NCBI RefSeq assembly: GCF_014203115.1
Contig: NZ_JACHIJ010000001.1
Location: 124,001 to 188,000 of the forward strand
Reading direction: 5' to 3'
DNA length: 64,000 bases
Origin: Afipia massiliensis
GTDB lineage: Bacteria > Pseudomonadota > Alphaproteobacteria > Rhizobiales > Xanthobacteraceae
Shown here: positions 10,663-20,122 of the stretch, piece by piece
Position numbering within the stretch: position 1 is the first letter of the stretch
Layout: the number at the start of each line of letters is the position of its first letter
The notes under the pieces: model-generated
Told to the model about the DNA's origin: nothing
Database searches by the model: none
The model's input: only the letters and a program-made list of their open reading frames with translations
Made by a program: the position numbers and the translations under genes

Positions 10663-11013
10663 ATGACCGCCGTAGCGACCGAAACCGCCGCCAACGTTAC
10701 GATTTCCGAGCGGGCTGCGAAGCGAATCGGCACGATCCTCAAATCCGAGGGTGAAGGCGCGATGCTGCGCATCAGCGTCGAAGGCGGCGGCTGCTCGGGT
10801 TTCCAGTACAAATTCGATGTCGAGCGCGCCAAGGCCGACGACGACCTGGTGATCGAGCGCGACAGCGCCGTGGTGCTGGTGGACCCGGCGTCCGTGCCGT
10901 TCCTGGCCGGATCGGAAGTCGACTTTGTCGATGATCTGATCGGCGCGTCGTTCCGTGTGGTCAATCCGAACGCCACCGCATCCTGCGGCTGCGGGACCAG
11001 CTTCTCGATCTAA
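10663..11013 (+). CDS. erpA: Iron-sulfur cluster insertion protein ErpA
   Basis: A-type carrier that delivers Fe-S clusters to apoproteins. The ATG at 10663 (MTAVATETAANVTISERAAK) has CGGAGA just upstream and gives 116 residues. The three conserved cysteines are present: one in GGGCSGFQY and two in the C-terminal SCGCGTSFSI. Alternatives within the family are IscA, SufA or HesB; the single-gene location away from isc and suf genes and the overall sequence favour ErpA. It lies divergent to dgt and convergent with the amidohydrolase gene, ending only 18 bases before it. Confidence 0.92.
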   Translation: MTAVATETAANVTISERAAKRIGTILKSEGEGAMLRISVEGGGCSGFQYKFDVERAKADDDLVIERDSAVVLVDPASVPFLAGSEVDFVDDLIGASFRVVNPNATASCGCGTSFSI

Positions 11014-11031
11014 GCCCCACGAACGTTCGGC

Positions 11032-11880
11032 TTATTTGGCCGCGAACAGCCGCTTCGCGTTGCCATGCGCGATTTGTTTGGCGACTGCGGGCGGCAATTG
11101 CTTCAGCCAGCCGCGATACTCGGCCATGATCGCGCCGTAGCTCGACCAGCGCTCGCTGATCCACGTATCCGATCCGAGCAGAAAGCGATCCGGATACTTC
11201 TCGAACATCGCGCGCCATTCCGGTGTCAGTTCGCCGCCCGCGCCCGTGATCCCGCCCCGATACGACAGTTCACCCCAAAGCTGCGGATAGGTCGCCAGCA
11301 TCGAGGCGACACGGCTCGGCGCGAGACTGAAGCCGGTATGCGCCCAGATGATCTTCGCGCGCCCGTTGTGGCGCATCAGGATTTCGACGGCCTCATCGTC
11401 GGCGTGAGCGTGAAGGTAGAGATCGTTGGCGACCGCGAAGTCCACGGCCTTCTTGACCCACTCGGTGGCCGCGGCCTTTCCCGAGAGATGAAACTCGCCA
11501 ATGCCGCGGTAGTAGCCGCGCTTGAACTCGTCCTGCACCAGATCGAAGATCGTCGGATCGTTGAACCAGGTCTGGATGTCGGGACGGACCCGGTACGGCC
11601 GGATGAACGGCACCACCCAAAGCCCGTCAGCCTTTGCATCCATCAGCGCGTGGGTCCCGGTGTTGGGACGACTGGTCGCCAGAATGCCGGTGACGCGGTG
11701 CTTCTTGAACAGCGCGAGCACCTCCTCGACCTGATAATACGGATTCGGCTCCCAGTTGTAGTGGAGGTGCGCGTCGAATATCTCGATCGGCTCCTCGGCC
11801 GCGCGAACGGGCGTGACCGCAAGCAATATGACGGCAGCGATTGCGAAGCGCCACCATGAACTCGCTCGCATGATGCGCAT
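11032..11880 (-). CDS. Exported amidohydrolase-family metallohydrolase
   Basis: TIM-barrel metal-dependent hydrolase of the Amidohydro-rel superfamily; substrate unknown. After an N-terminal hydrophobic segment (FAIAAVILLAVTPVRAA), probably a Sec signal peptide, the mature part begins with the metal site FDAHLHYN. Further likely ligands are LHAHADDEA, IIWAHTGFS and LLGSDTW. Starts at 11880 or 11871 are both possible (MRIMRASSWW or MRASSWW). The gene begins seven bases after the RND pump stop codon on the same strand, so it is probably transcribed with the pump. Its relation to efflux is unknown; it could detoxify or process a pumped compound, but that is only inference from position. Confidence 0.75.
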   Translation of the reverse strand: MRIMRASSWWRFAIAAVILLAVTPVRAAEEPIEIFDAHLHYNWEPNPYYQVEEVLALFKKHRVTGILATSRPNTGTHALMDAKADGLWVVPFIRPYRVRPDIQTWFNDPTIFDLVQDEFKRGYYRGIGEFHLSGKAAATEWVKKAVDFAVANDLYLHAHADDEAVEILMRHNGRAKIIWAHTGFSLAPSRVASMLATYPQLWGELSYRGGITGAGGELTPEWRAMFEKYPDRFLLGSDTWISERWSSYGAIMAEYRGWLKQLPPAVAKQIAHGNAKRLFAAK

Positions 11881-11887
11881 CGGGATT

Positions 11888-14800
11888 CTACTCGGCCGCC
11901 GCAACGCGCGGAGGCTGAACATCCGCGGTTTCCTGCAAGGTCGGATCGAGACGCTGCTTCAGGCGGCGGTCGATACGATCGAGATAGATGTAGACCACCG
12001 GCGTGATGTACAGCGTCAGCAACTGCGACACCAAAAGGCCGCCGACGACCGCCAAACCAAGAGGCTGCCGCAGCTCGGCGCCAGCGCCTGCTCCCAGCGC
12101 GATGGGCAGCGTGCCGAAGATCGCAGCGAAAGTCGTCATCATGATCGGCCGGAAGCGCAACAGCGCCGCCTCGCGAATGGCATGCTCGGCGCTCAGGCCG
12201 ACCGAACGCCGCTCGATGGCGAAGTCGACCATCATGATGGCGTTCTTCTTGACGATGCCGACCAGCATGACGATGCCGATCATCGCGATAACCGACAGTT
12301 CCATGTTGAACAGCATCAGCGTCAGGATCGCGCCGATGCCCGCCGACGGCAGGCCGGAGATGATCGTGATCGGGTGGATGAAGCTCTCGTAGAGAATGCC
12401 CAGGATCACGAACGCGGCGAACACAGCGGCGAGGATCAGCACGCCCTGCCCGCGCAACGAATCCTGGAACACCTGCGCCGTTCCCGAGAAGCCGGTCGTG
12501 ACGGTCGCCGGAAGGTTCGATTCCTGTTCGATCTGGGTGATCTTGTCGACCGCGTGACCGAGCGACGTCCCCTGTTGAAGGTTGAACGAGATCGTCACCG
12601 CCGGCTGCTGTCCCTGATGATTGATCTGCAGCGGACCGACCGTCGGCACCATCTTCGCCACCGCCTCGAGCGGGATCGTCTGGTTGTTCGCCGTCTTCAC
12701 ATAGAGCTTGGACAGATCGGTCGGATCGATACGGAACTTCGGCTGCACCTCGAGAATGATCTGATAGTCATTCGAAGGCATGTAGATGGTGCCCACCTGC
12801 CGCGCGCCGTAAGCGTTGAACAACTGGTTGCGGATCTGGTCGGCAGTGACGCCGTAGACTGCGGCCTTCTCGCGGTCGATCTCGACCGTGAGCTGCGGGT
12901 TCTTGATGTAGAGATCGGTGGTGACGTCAAGCAGCCCGGGCACCTTGGCGATCCGGTCGCGCATTTCCGGCGCGACGCGGTAGAGCGATTCCGTATCGCC
13001 GCTCTGCAGCGTGTACTGATACTGGCTCTTCGACGCACGTCCGCCGATGTTGAGGTTCTGGATGCTCTGGAAGAACGCCTGCAACCCCGGCACCTGCAAC
13101 GCCGTCTGCCGGAAGCGGGCAACGACAACCTGCACGGAGGCGCGCTCGTCCTTCGGCTTCAACCCAATGAAAAGCCGGCCATAGTTCGCAGTCGCATTGG
13201 GACCGCCTGAACCGACCGTGCTGTTGACGAACTCAACCGCCGGATCGGCCCTCAGCGCATCAGCCAGCAACTTCTGCCGCTCGCTCATCGCCTGGAACGA
13301 GGTGTCGGTCGCAGCTTCCGTCACACCGACAAGAAAGCCGGTGTCCTCCTGCGGAAAGAAACCCTTCGGAACGATGATGTACAGCCAGACGGTTGCGCCA
13401 AGCGTCGCCAGCGTGACCACCAGCATCACGGACTTGTAGGCCAGGACGCGATCGAGCGACCACTCGTAGGCGCGAAGCCACGAGTTGAACATCACTTCAA
13501 ACCAGCGCAGGACGAAGTTAGGGCGATGATGCGGATCGTGCGCCTTCAGCACGCGCGCACAGAGCATGGGCGTCAAGGTCAGCGAGACGAACCCCGACAC
13601 GAGGATCGCCACCGAAATCGTGACAGCGAATTCTCGGAACACGCGTCCCACGATGCCGCCCATCAGCAGCACCGGAATGAAGACCGCGATCAGCGAGAAC
13701 GTGATCGACAAGATCGTGAAGCCGATCTCGCGGGCGCCCTTCAAGGCGGCCTCATAGGGCTTCATGCCCTGCTCGATATATCGCACGATGTTTTCGAGCA
13801 TGACGATGGCGTCGTCAACGACAAACCCCACCGACAGGGTCAGCGCCAGCAGCGTCATGTTGTTGATGGAGTAATCCAGCGTGTACATCACGGCGCAGGT
13901 ACCGAACAGCGAGATCGGAACCGCGAGCGCGGGAATGAACGTCGCCGAAGCGGAGCGCAGGAACAGGAAGATGACGACGATCACGAGACCGACCGCGATC
14001 AGCAGGGTCTCCTCGACATCGGCCACCGACTCCCGAACCGATACGGAGCGGTCGAACATCACGTCCATCGTCACCGACGGCGGAATCTGGGCGCGTAGCG
14101 CCGGCAGTTTTGCCTTGACCGCGTCGACGACCGCGACCGTGTTGGCATCCGGCTGCTTCTGGATCGCGAGCACAATGGCGCGGCGGCCATTGAACCAGGT
14201 CGCGACCTTGTCGTTCTCGACGCTGTCGTAGATTCTGGCGACCTCATCGAGCTTCACCGGCGAGCCGTTGCGCCATGCCACCACGACCTGCCGGTAATCG
14301 ACCGCCTTGTTCAACTGGGCCGACGCCTGCAACGCAATGTCCTGCTTGGGGCCGTTGAGCGTGCCGACCGGCGTGGATGAGTTGGCGCGCGATACGGCGG
14401 TTCGAATATCCTCCAGGGAAAGTCCCCGCGCCGCGGCCGCCTCCGGGTCCGCCTGCACACGGATGGCGAACTTCTGCGCGCCATAGATCAACACCTGCGC
14501 GACACCCGGAATTTGCGACAGCGCCTGACCGACGGTGATGTCGCCGTATTCATTGACGGTCGAGAGCGGCAGCGTCTCGGAGTTCATCGAAAGGAACAGG
14601 ATCGGAAACTCGGCCGGGTTCACTTTTCGGAACGTAGGCGGAATGATCATCTCGACCGGGAGGCGGCGCTGCGCCACCGTCAGTGCGGTCTGCACGTCAA
14701 GCGCGGCGCCATCGATGTTGCGGTTCAGATCGAACTGAATCGTGATCGTGGTCGCTCCCTGCGACGAACTCGAGGACATCGACGAGATACCCGCGACGGT

Positions 14801-15016
14801 CGAGAGCTGACGCTCGATCGGACCGGCGACGGACGCCGCCATCGTATCCGCGCTCGCGCCCGGCAACGTCGCGGTGACGGCGATGGTCGGGAAGTCGACC
14901 TTGGGAAGCGCGGACACCGGCAACAGCCGGAAGCCGAACACGCCGAACGCGATGATCGACGCTGTCATCAGCATCGTCATCACCGGTCTGCGGATACAAA
15001 GCTCCGACAGGTTCAT
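11888..15016 (-). CDS. RND multidrug efflux pump, MdtB/MdtC-type inner-membrane transporter
   Basis: Proton-driven resistance-nodulation-division transporter of the HAE1 subfamily, which would expel toxic compounds through a tripartite envelope complex. The 1042-residue length, the N-terminal MNLSELCIRRPVMTMLMTAS, two large periplasmic loops and twelve predicted membrane helices fit. The proton-relay aspartate pair is seen in GFVVDDAIVMLEN near residue 400, and PVLLMGGIVGRVFREFA follows. Many features (the start, LQSGDTESLYR, GIVKKNAIMMVDFA) resemble MdtB and MdtC. The partner membrane fusion protein gene lies upstream with a 164-base gap that carries two long palindromes. No outer-membrane channel gene or local regulator is present in the window. 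Confidence 0.94.
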   Translation of the reverse strand: MNLSELCIRRPVMTMLMTASIIAFGVFGFRLLPVSALPKVDFPTIAVTATLPGASADTMAASVAGPIERQLSTVAGISSMSSSSSQGATTITIQFDLNRNIDGAALDVQTALTVAQRRLPVEMIIPPTFRKVNPAEFPILFLSMNSETLPLSTVNEYGDITVGQALSQIPGVAQVLIYGAQKFAIRVQADPEAAAARGLSLEDIRTAVSRANSSTPVGTLNGPKQDIALQASAQLNKAVDYRQVVVAWRNGSPVKLDEVARIYDSVENDKVATWFNGRRAIVLAIQKQPDANTVAVVDAVKAKLPALRAQIPPSVTMDVMFDRSVSVRESVADVEETLLIAVGLVIVVIFLFLRSASATFIPALAVPISLFGTCAVMYTLDYSINNMTLLALTLSVGFVVDDAIVMLENIVRYIEQGMKPYEAALKGAREIGFTILSITFSLIAVFIPVLLMGGIVGRVFREFAVTISVAILVSGFVSLTLTPMLCARVLKAHDPHHRPNFVLRWFEVMFNSWLRAYEWSLDRVLAYKSVMLVVTLATLGATVWLYIIVPKGFFPQEDTGFLVGVTEAATDTSFQAMSERQKLLADALRADPAVEFVNSTVGSGGPNATANYGRLFIGLKPKDERASVQVVVARFRQTALQVPGLQAFFQSIQNLNIGGRASKSQYQYTLQSGDTESLYRVAPEMRDRIAKVPGLLDVTTDLYIKNPQLTVEIDREKAAVYGVTADQIRNQLFNAYGARQVGTIYMPSNDYQIILEVQPKFRIDPTDLSKLYVKTANNQTIPLEAVAKMVPTVGPLQINHQGQQPAVTISFNLQQGTSLGHAVDKITQIEQESNLPATVTTGFSGTAQVFQDSLRGQGVLILAAVFAAFVILGILYESFIHPITIISGLPSAGIGAILTLMLFNMELSVIAMIGIVMLVGIVKKNAIMMVDFAIERRSVGLSAEHAIREAALLRFRPIMMTTFAAIFGTLPIALGAGAGAELRQPLGLAVVGGLLVSQLLTLYITPVVYIYLDRIDRRLKQRLDPTLQETADVQPPRVAAAE

Positions 15017-15019
15017 GTG

Positions 15020-15095
15020 CGAGTGTCCCGTATCCGCCGTTCGCCTTATTCTGCAGCGCCTTCCGCAGCGAACGGCGGATACGGAAGGACACTCG
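15020..15095. repeat. Long imperfect palindrome 1 in the efflux operon
   Basis: The arm at 15020-15044 (CGAGTGTCC + CGTATCCGCCGTTCGC) is matched by the reverse complement of 15068-15095, which differs only by three extra bases in the middle. This gives a stem of about 25 base pairs with a 23-base loop. It begins four bases upstream of the RND pump start codon, so in the transcript the hairpin would sit directly against or over the ribosome binding site. It looks like a mobile or REP-type intergenic element. Confidence 0.75.
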
Positions 15096-15107
15096 AAGTC
15101 TATATTT

Positions 15108-15185
15108 CCTAGTGATCCTTTGATTCTAACATTCGCGAGAATGCCTGCTGAAATGGGACGCGAATGTTAGAATCTGATCACTAGG
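15108..15185. repeat. Long imperfect palindrome 2 in the efflux operon
   Basis: The arm at 15108-15137 (CCTAGTGATC...ATTCTAACATTCGCG) is the reverse complement of 15159-15185, apart from three to four extra bases, with a 21-base loop. The distal arm contains the TAG stop codon of the membrane fusion protein gene. It has no sequence in common with the neighbouring palindrome 1, so two different elements are stacked in one 164-base intergenic space. Confidence 0.75.
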
Positions 15186-16320
15186 CTCCGGCCTTGCGGC
15201 TTCGCGGCTCGACGGCAGTGCCGTTCGTCAGCAGCAACTGGCCGTCAACGACGACACTTTCGTCGCCTTCCAGACCGCTGTCGATCACCGACATGCCTTG
15301 GACGGTACGACTGACTGTCACAGGCTGCACCATCGCCTTGCCGTCCTTGACCACGAACACGAAGTTCCCGGTCTGGCTGCGCTGGACCCCGACAGACGGG
15401 ACCACAACCGCTTGCTCGGTCCGGACCGTGAGCGTCGTGTTGACCAGGATGCCCGGCCACAGAACTTCGCTTTCATTGTTCATCTTGCCGCGGACGGTCG
15501 CCATGCCGGTGGCCGGATCGACGGTGTTTTCAACCATGGCGACGATGCCGGTCTCCGACTTGCCGCTGCCGGGAATTGTTGCCGTCACCGAAGACTGTCC
15601 GGTCTTCATCGCGTCGCGCAGTTCGCTCAGCACGCGCTGGGGAATTGCGAACGTGACATAAACCGGCGCCATCTGATTGATGACCGCCAGAGGCGTCGTA
15701 TCCGCAGGCCGGACGAAATTCCCGACCTTGACGGACGCGGCGCTGATGCGACCGCTGATCGGTGCTTTGATCAGGGTGTAACTTTTCTGAACCTTCAGAT
15801 TGTCGAGAAGGGCCTGATTGGCCTGGATCGTCGCCGCCGCATTGTCGGACGCCGTTTTCGCGTTATCGACATTGACCTGCGTGGTCGCGCCCTTCCCGAT
15901 CAGTTCGGTGTAACGCTTCAGGTCGCGCTCGGCCGCGGCGAGCTGGGTACGATCACGGGCCAGATTGCCTTCCGCCTGTGCGATCTGCGCATCGATCTGG
16001 CGCGCATCCAGCGTGAACAGGAGATCGCCCTCCTTCACGCGCGCGCCGTCCTGAAAGTGCACGTCGACGATTGTGGTCTCGATCCGCGATTTCAGCGCGA
16101 CACTCGAGATCGGTGTCACAGTGCCGATGGAATCGACGTCGATGGGAACCTGCTTCTTTTCAGCTTTCGCAAGTTCAACCGAAACGGTCCGCGCACGCGG
16201 CGGCGCTTGCGCGGTTGTCGCGCTCCCGGTCCACATCGAGCGGGTCGCATAGATTGCGATTGCGGCAACGGCAATGCCGGCAATCAGCAGGGCACGTCTC
16301 TTGAAATTATCTTTAATCAT
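15181..16320 (-). CDS. RND efflux membrane fusion protein (periplasmic adaptor)
   Basis: Adaptor subunit linking the RND pump to an outer-membrane channel. The 379-residue protein begins with a short cytoplasmic stretch and a membrane anchor (ALLIAGIAVAAIAIYATRSMW), then the lipoyl/barrel-sandwich half-motif VDVHFQDGARVKEGDLLFTL near residue 90, an alpha-helical hairpin at about 110-170 and the second half-motif KAPISGRISAASVKVGNFV. These match the MdtA/AcrA family. It is the first gene of a probable operon with the pump and the amidohydrolase, and is divergent from xth across 171 bases that should hold the promoter. No regulator gene adjoins it. Confidence 0.93.
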   Translation of the reverse strand: MIKDNFKRRALLIAGIAVAAIAIYATRSMWTGSATTAQAPPRARTVSVELAKAEKKQVPIDVDSIGTVTPISSVALKSRIETTIVDVHFQDGARVKEGDLLFTLDARQIDAQIAQAEGNLARDRTQLAAAERDLKRYTELIGKGATTQVNVDNAKTASDNAAATIQANQALLDNLKVQKSYTLIKAPISGRISAASVKVGNFVRPADTTPLAVINQMAPVYVTFAIPQRVLSELRDAMKTGQSSVTATIPGSGKSETGIVAMVENTVDPATGMATVRGKMNNESEVLWPGILVNTTLTVRTEQAVVVPSVGVQRSQTGNFVFVVKDGKAMVQPVTVSRTVQGMSVIDSGLEGDESVVVDGQLLLTNGTAVEPRSRKAGA

Positions 16321-16491
16321 ATCGACTCACAGGAGCAGGCCGTCCAACTCGTGGCAGCCATCGTTCCCCCCAACCCCATAGTACTGGTTTTCCAGCGTTA
16401 TTTGTATTCGACTTATCACAGCCGCTTGAAGCATGGTACGGCATACGCATTAAATATCGCCCACGTGCCTAACGGGATTAACGGAACTGAC

Positions 16492-17277
16492 ATGCGGATC
16501 GCCACCTGGAACGTTAACTCTGTCCGCCAGCGGCTGGACCATCTGCTGGCATGGCTCCAGGAGCGGTCCCCGGACATCGTCTGCCTGCAAGAAATCAAGT
16601 GCGTGGACGAAGCATTCCCGCGCGAGCCGATCGAGGCGCTCGGCTACAACGTGGTGACCCACGGCCAGAAGACATTCAACGGCGTGGCGCTGCTTTCGAA
16701 GTATCGTTTCGACGAAACCACGCCCCGGCTCGGCGGCGATCCCGAGGATCTGCACGCACGATTTCTGGAAGGCGTGGTGTCGTATCCGAACGGCTCGCTG
16801 CGGATCGCGTGCCTCTACCTGCCCAACGGAAACCCTCCGGAAACCGAGAAATATCCATACAAGATCAAATGGATGGAGCGCCTCCTTGAATATTCGAAGG
16901 AGCGCATGAAAGGCGAGCGGCCGCTGGTGCTGGCCGGCGATTTCAACGTCATTCCCGCAAACGGCGACGTCTACAATCCGGCAGCATGGGCAGGTGATGC
17001 ACTGTTCCTGCCGAAGACCCGCGAGCGCTACCGCGCCCTTCTCAACCTTGGTCTGACCGACGCCATCCGCGCCGTGTCCGATCAGCCCGGCCAGTACACC
17101 TTCTGGGATTATCAGGCCGGCGCCTGGCCGAAGAACAACGGCATCCGGATCGACCACCTGCTGCTGTCACCGCAGGCCAGCGACCGGCTGCTCGATGCCG
17201 GCATCGATCGTCACGTCAGGGGATGGGAAAAAGCCTCGGATCACGTTCCGGTGTGGATCGATCTGGATCTCAACTAA
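16492..17277 (+). CDS. xth: Exodeoxyribonuclease III
   Basis: AP endonuclease and 3'-5' exonuclease of the EEP superfamily used in base excision repair. The ATG at 16492 (MRIATWNVNSVRQRLDHLL) gives 261 residues, the usual length. Catalytic motifs are visible in order: NVNS, LQEIK (metal-binding Glu), AGDFNVIP, IRIDHLLLS and the terminal SDHVPVWIDL with the catalytic Asp-His. The same frame is open far upstream, but that part is antisense to the fusion protein gene and has no similarity, so it is excluded. Downstream, xth is convergent with the ExoR-like gene, 37 bases away. Confidence 0.97.
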   Translation: MRIATWNVNSVRQRLDHLLAWLQERSPDIVCLQEIKCVDEAFPREPIEALGYNVVTHGQKTFNGVALLSKYRFDETTPRLGGDPEDLHARFLEGVVSYPNGSLRIACLYLPNGNPPETEKYPYKIKWMERLLEYSKERMKGERPLVLAGDFNVIPANGDVYNPAAWAGDALFLPKTRERYRALLNLGLTDAIRAVSDQPGQYTFWDYQAGAWPKNNGIRIDHLLLSPQASDRLLDAGIDRHVRGWEKASDHVPVWIDLDLN

Positions 17278-17314
17278 CCCGCGACCGCCTGGCGAATTCT
17301 GTTTGGGCTGGGTC

Positions 17315-18139
17315 TCAGTCCCGGCGACCCTGAACCCAGCGCTCCAGCATCTGCAAGGCCATCGCCCGGTCGTCCTCGGACGCCTTGGCGAGCGCGGTCT
17401 TGTAGCTGTCCTTGATCCAGGTCTCGTCAGGCCCGGCGCTGTCCTGCGCCAGCGTCAGCCACATCAGACCGCGGGCGGCCTGACGCTGCGCGCGATCGCC
17501 GTTGAACAGCATCTGGCCGAGCAGCGCCTGCGCCTGATGCTGGCCCTTTCGGGCGGCCAGACCGAGCCAGCGAATTCCGTACTTCGAATCCCGCGGCATG
17601 CCGACGCCGTCGAGATACATCCGCGCCAGATTGTACTGGGCTTCGGCATTGCCGAAATACGACGCGGCGTAGGAGAACATTTCCCGCGCCCGCTCCGGAT
17701 CGGCCTTCACCCGCGAATTCGGAATGCCGGACACGTAATACCGTCCCAGCGCCACGAAGGCATTGGCGACGATGGCGGCCTGCGGTGCAGACGGGCTGTC
17801 TTCCGCATGGGCGTTCGCGATCTTGCTGAAATAGTCGTAGGCGCGCAGATCGTCCTGCGCCACGCCGTCGCCCTTGGCGTACATGCGGCCGAGTTTCCAC
17901 TGCGCCACCGGATGGCCGCCCTCGGCGGCGTACTGCAAGGCAGTCAGCGATGGCGCCTGCGGGATATCGGCGGGAGGAACCGGCTTCTTCAGGACAGCGA
18001 CGCCGCTCGGGGCGGCAACGATCGGCAGTGCGGCATCCTGATTGCCCGGCGACGTGCCTTCAAAGGCAACGGCCGGACCCGCCGCGAAAATCGCGACCGT
18101 CAGGGCGGCAACGATGCCAATGCGTTCAGATGTCCGCAT
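17315..18139 (-). CDS. exoR: ExoR-like periplasmic Sel1-repeat regulator
   Basis: Secreted Sel1-type (TPR-like) repeat protein resembling ExoR, the periplasmic inhibitor of the ExoS-ChvI two-component system in Sinorhizobium and Agrobacterium. The 274-residue product has a signal peptide ([18 protein letters not shown]) and repeats such as [56 protein letters not shown] and [20 protein letters not shown]. The segment [16 protein letters not shown] and the late [10 protein letters not shown] line up with S. meliloti ExoR as I remember it, and the length is alike. Its start overlaps the end of ilvD by 14 bases. Whether it controls ExoS-ChvI here cannot be told, since those genes are outside the window. 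Confidence 0.75.
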   Translation of the reverse strand: MRTSERIGIVAALTVAIFAAGPAVAFEGTSPGNQDAALPIVAAPSGVAVLKKPVPPADIPQAPSLTALQYAAEGGHPVAQWKLGRMYAKGDGVAQDDLRAYDYFSKIANAHAEDSPSAPQAAIVANAFVALGRYYVSGIPNSRVKADPERAREMFSYAASYFGNAEAQYNLARMYLDGVGMPRDSKYGIRWLGLAARKGQHQAQALLGQMLFNGDRAQRQAARGLMWLTLAQDSAGPDETWIKDSYKTALAKASEDDRAMALQMLERWVQGRRD

Positions 18140-19850
18140 AACACACTTTCTCAGCCGACCCGCCGGGGTGGGTCACGGCGCCTTTGACCGCCGGGCCGAC
18201 CTGCTGGGCATATTTCCAGAGCACCCCCGAGCCGACCTTGGTTTCGCGCGGCTTCCAGGCTTTCCGGCGCTCGGCCAGTTCGGCATCCGTCAGCTTGACG
18301 CTGAGCGTGCCGTCGACCGCGTCGAGTTCGATGATGTCGCCGTCGCGGATCAGCCCGATCGGGCCGCCGACGGCAGCCTCGGGTCCAACATGGCCGACGC
18401 AGAAGCCGCGGGTGGCTCCCGAAAAACGTCCGTCTGTGATGAGAGCAACCTTGCCGCCCATGCCCTGGCCGGTGAGAGCCGCGGTGGTCTGCAGCATTTC
18501 GCGCATGCCGGGGCCACCCTTGGGGCCCTCGTAGCGGATCACGAGAACTTCGCCTTCCTTGTAGGTCTTCTTGTTTACGGATTCGAACGCGTCTTCTTCG
18601 CAATCGAAGCAACGCGCGGGTCCCGTGAACTTCAGCACCGACATTCCAGCGACTTTCACGATCGCACCATCCGGCGCGAGATTACCTTTCATGCCGACCA
18701 CGCCACCGGTCACGGTGATCGGGTTATCGGCAGGACGCACCACGTCCTGATGAGGATTCCATTTCACGCTCTTGAGGTTTTCGGCGATCGTGCGCCCGGT
18801 GACCGTCATGCAGTCCCCGTGCAAGTAACCGTTGTCCAAGAGCGTCTTCATCAGAAGCGGTATTCCACCAGCCTCGAACATGTCTTTGGCGACATAACGA
18901 CCGCCCGGCTTCAAATCCGCGATATACGGTGTCTTTTTGAAGATTTCGGCGACGTCGAAAAGATCGAATTCAATTCCGCACTCATGCGCCATGGCGGGCA
19001 GATGCAGCGCAGCATTGGTCGAGCCGCCCGACGCGGCGACCACAGCCGCGGCGTTTTCCAATGACTTACGGGTAACGATGTCGCGCGGACGGATGTTCAG
19101 CGCGATCAATTCCATGATCTTTTCGCCGGCCGCCATGCAGAAGGCATCGCGGATTTCGTAAGGCGCCGGTGCGCCGGCCGAGTACGGCAGGGCAAGCCCG
19201 ATGGCCTCGGACACGGTCGCCATGGTGTTGGCGGTGAACTGGGCGCCGCAGGCGCCGGCCGACGGGCACGCCACCCGCTCGATTTCGTCCAGATCCTCGT
19301 CGGACATCTCGCCGACCGAATGCTTGCCGACCGCCTCGAACATATCCTGGACGGTGACCTGCTGGCCGCGGAAGTTGCCTGGCAGGATCGACCCGCCGTA
19401 GATAAAGATCGACGGCACGTTGAGGCGCAGCATGGCCATCATCATGCCGGGCAAGGACTTGTCGCAGCCCGCGAGCCCGATCAGGGCGTCATAAGCATGG
19501 CCGCGGACGGTCAATTCCACAGAATCCGCAATGGTTTCACGCGACGGAAGCGACGACCGCATGCCGTCGTGGCCCATGGCGATGCCGTCGGTCACGGTGA
19601 TGGTGCAGAACTCGCGCGGGGTGCCGTGGGCGGCGGCGACGCCCTTTTTGGCGGCCTGCGCCTGGCGCATCAGGGAGATATTGCAGGGAGCGGCTTCATT
19701 CCAGCAGGACGCCACGCCCACGAACGGCTGGTGGATCTGCTCGGTGGTGAGGCCCATGGCATAGAGGTACGAGCGATGGGGCGCACGCGCCGGTCCTTCC
19801 GTCACGTGACGGCTCGGGAGTCGCGCCTTGATGTTGCTCTTCGCGTCCAT
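18126..19850 (-). CDS. ilvD: Dihydroxy-acid dehydratase
   Basis: Fe-S dehydratase of the IlvD/Edd family that converts 2,3-dihydroxy-isovalerate and its homologue to 2-oxo acids in branched-chain amino acid synthesis. The 574-residue product has the cluster cysteines in [24 protein letters not shown] and [17 protein letters not shown], the latter two being family signatures. Length and start ([17 protein letters not shown]) fit. The upstream 272 bases contain two small hairpins and no gene. The ExoR-like gene starts inside its last codons, so the two may be co-transcribed. Confidence 0.97.
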   Translation of the reverse strand: MDAKSNIKARLPSRHVTEGPARAPHRSYLYAMGLTTEQIHQPFVGVASCWNEAAPCNISLMRQAQAAKKGVAAAHGTPREFCTITVTDGIAMGHDGMRSSLPSRETIADSVELTVRGHAYDALIGLAGCDKSLPGMMMAMLRLNVPSIFIYGGSILPGNFRGQQVTVQDMFEAVGKHSVGEMSDEDLDEIERVACPSAGACGAQFTANTMATVSEAIGLALPYSAGAPAPYEIRDAFCMAAGEKIMELIALNIRPRDIVTRKSLENAAAVVAASGGSTNAALHLPAMAHECGIEFDLFDVAEIFKKTPYIADLKPGGRYVAKDMFEAGGIPLLMKTLLDNGYLHGDCMTVTGRTIAENLKSVKWNPHQDVVRPADNPITVTGGVVGMKGNLAPDGAIVKVAGMSVLKFTGPARCFDCEEDAFESVNKKTYKEGEVLVIRYEGPKGGPGMREMLQTTAALTGQGMGGKVALITDGRFSGATRGFCVGHVGPEAAVGGPIGLIRDGDIIELDAVDGTLSVKLTDAELAERRKAWKPRETKVGSGVLWKYAQQVGPAVKGAVTHPGGSAEKVCYADI

Positions 19851-19887
19851 CGTGAACCCTGTCCCGCGGCCACTCCGTGAGATCCAG

Positions 19888-19912
19888 AAAACCCCTGAAA
19901 ATGGGAGGTTTT
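19888..19912 (-). terminator. Possible small hairpin with U run, ilvD leader or upstream terminator
   Basis: Read on the minus strand, AAAACC-TC-CC, a seven-base loop and GGGGTTTT form a bulged stem ending in four Ts, 38 bases upstream of the ilvD start. It could end transcription from the gene upstream or act as a leader attenuator for ilvD. The stem is weak and there is no visible leader peptide rich in branched-chain codons. Confidence 0.3.
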
Positions 19913-20058
19913 TCCAACACCTTCACAAATGCCGTGGCGTTTAGCCTACGAACAATGATCTCATGGAGGCGTGTGGCTAAATCGCGGCGCGCGCAAGCGC
20001 TTGCTGGGGCGACGGTTAAATGTTCACGAAGTGTTGTAGGCAAGCAACATCCGTTGCA

Positions 20059-20078
20059 CCGCGGCAACGAAGCCGCGG
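20059..20078. other. Short perfect GC stem-loop downstream of the GlsB-like gene
   Basis: CCGCGGC at 20059-20065 pairs exactly with GCCGCGG at 20072-20078 around a six-base loop (AACGAA). It lies 45 bases past the stop of the small membrane protein gene on the minus strand. There is no T tract, so a terminator role is uncertain. Confidence 0.3.
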
Positions 20079-20122
20079 CTACCCGCTTATGACGAAGGGC
20101 AAGACTGAAGGAAGTTGAGCGG

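Noticed and set aside
11813..13210. 465-codon plus-strand open frame
   Set aside because: Antisense to the RND pump gene; translation is Arg/Asp/His rich with no family signature.
15298..16491. Long plus-strand open frame leading into xth (659 codons in all)
   Set aside because: It is antisense to the membrane fusion protein gene and its translation looks like GC-rich random sequence; xth similarity starts only at 16492.
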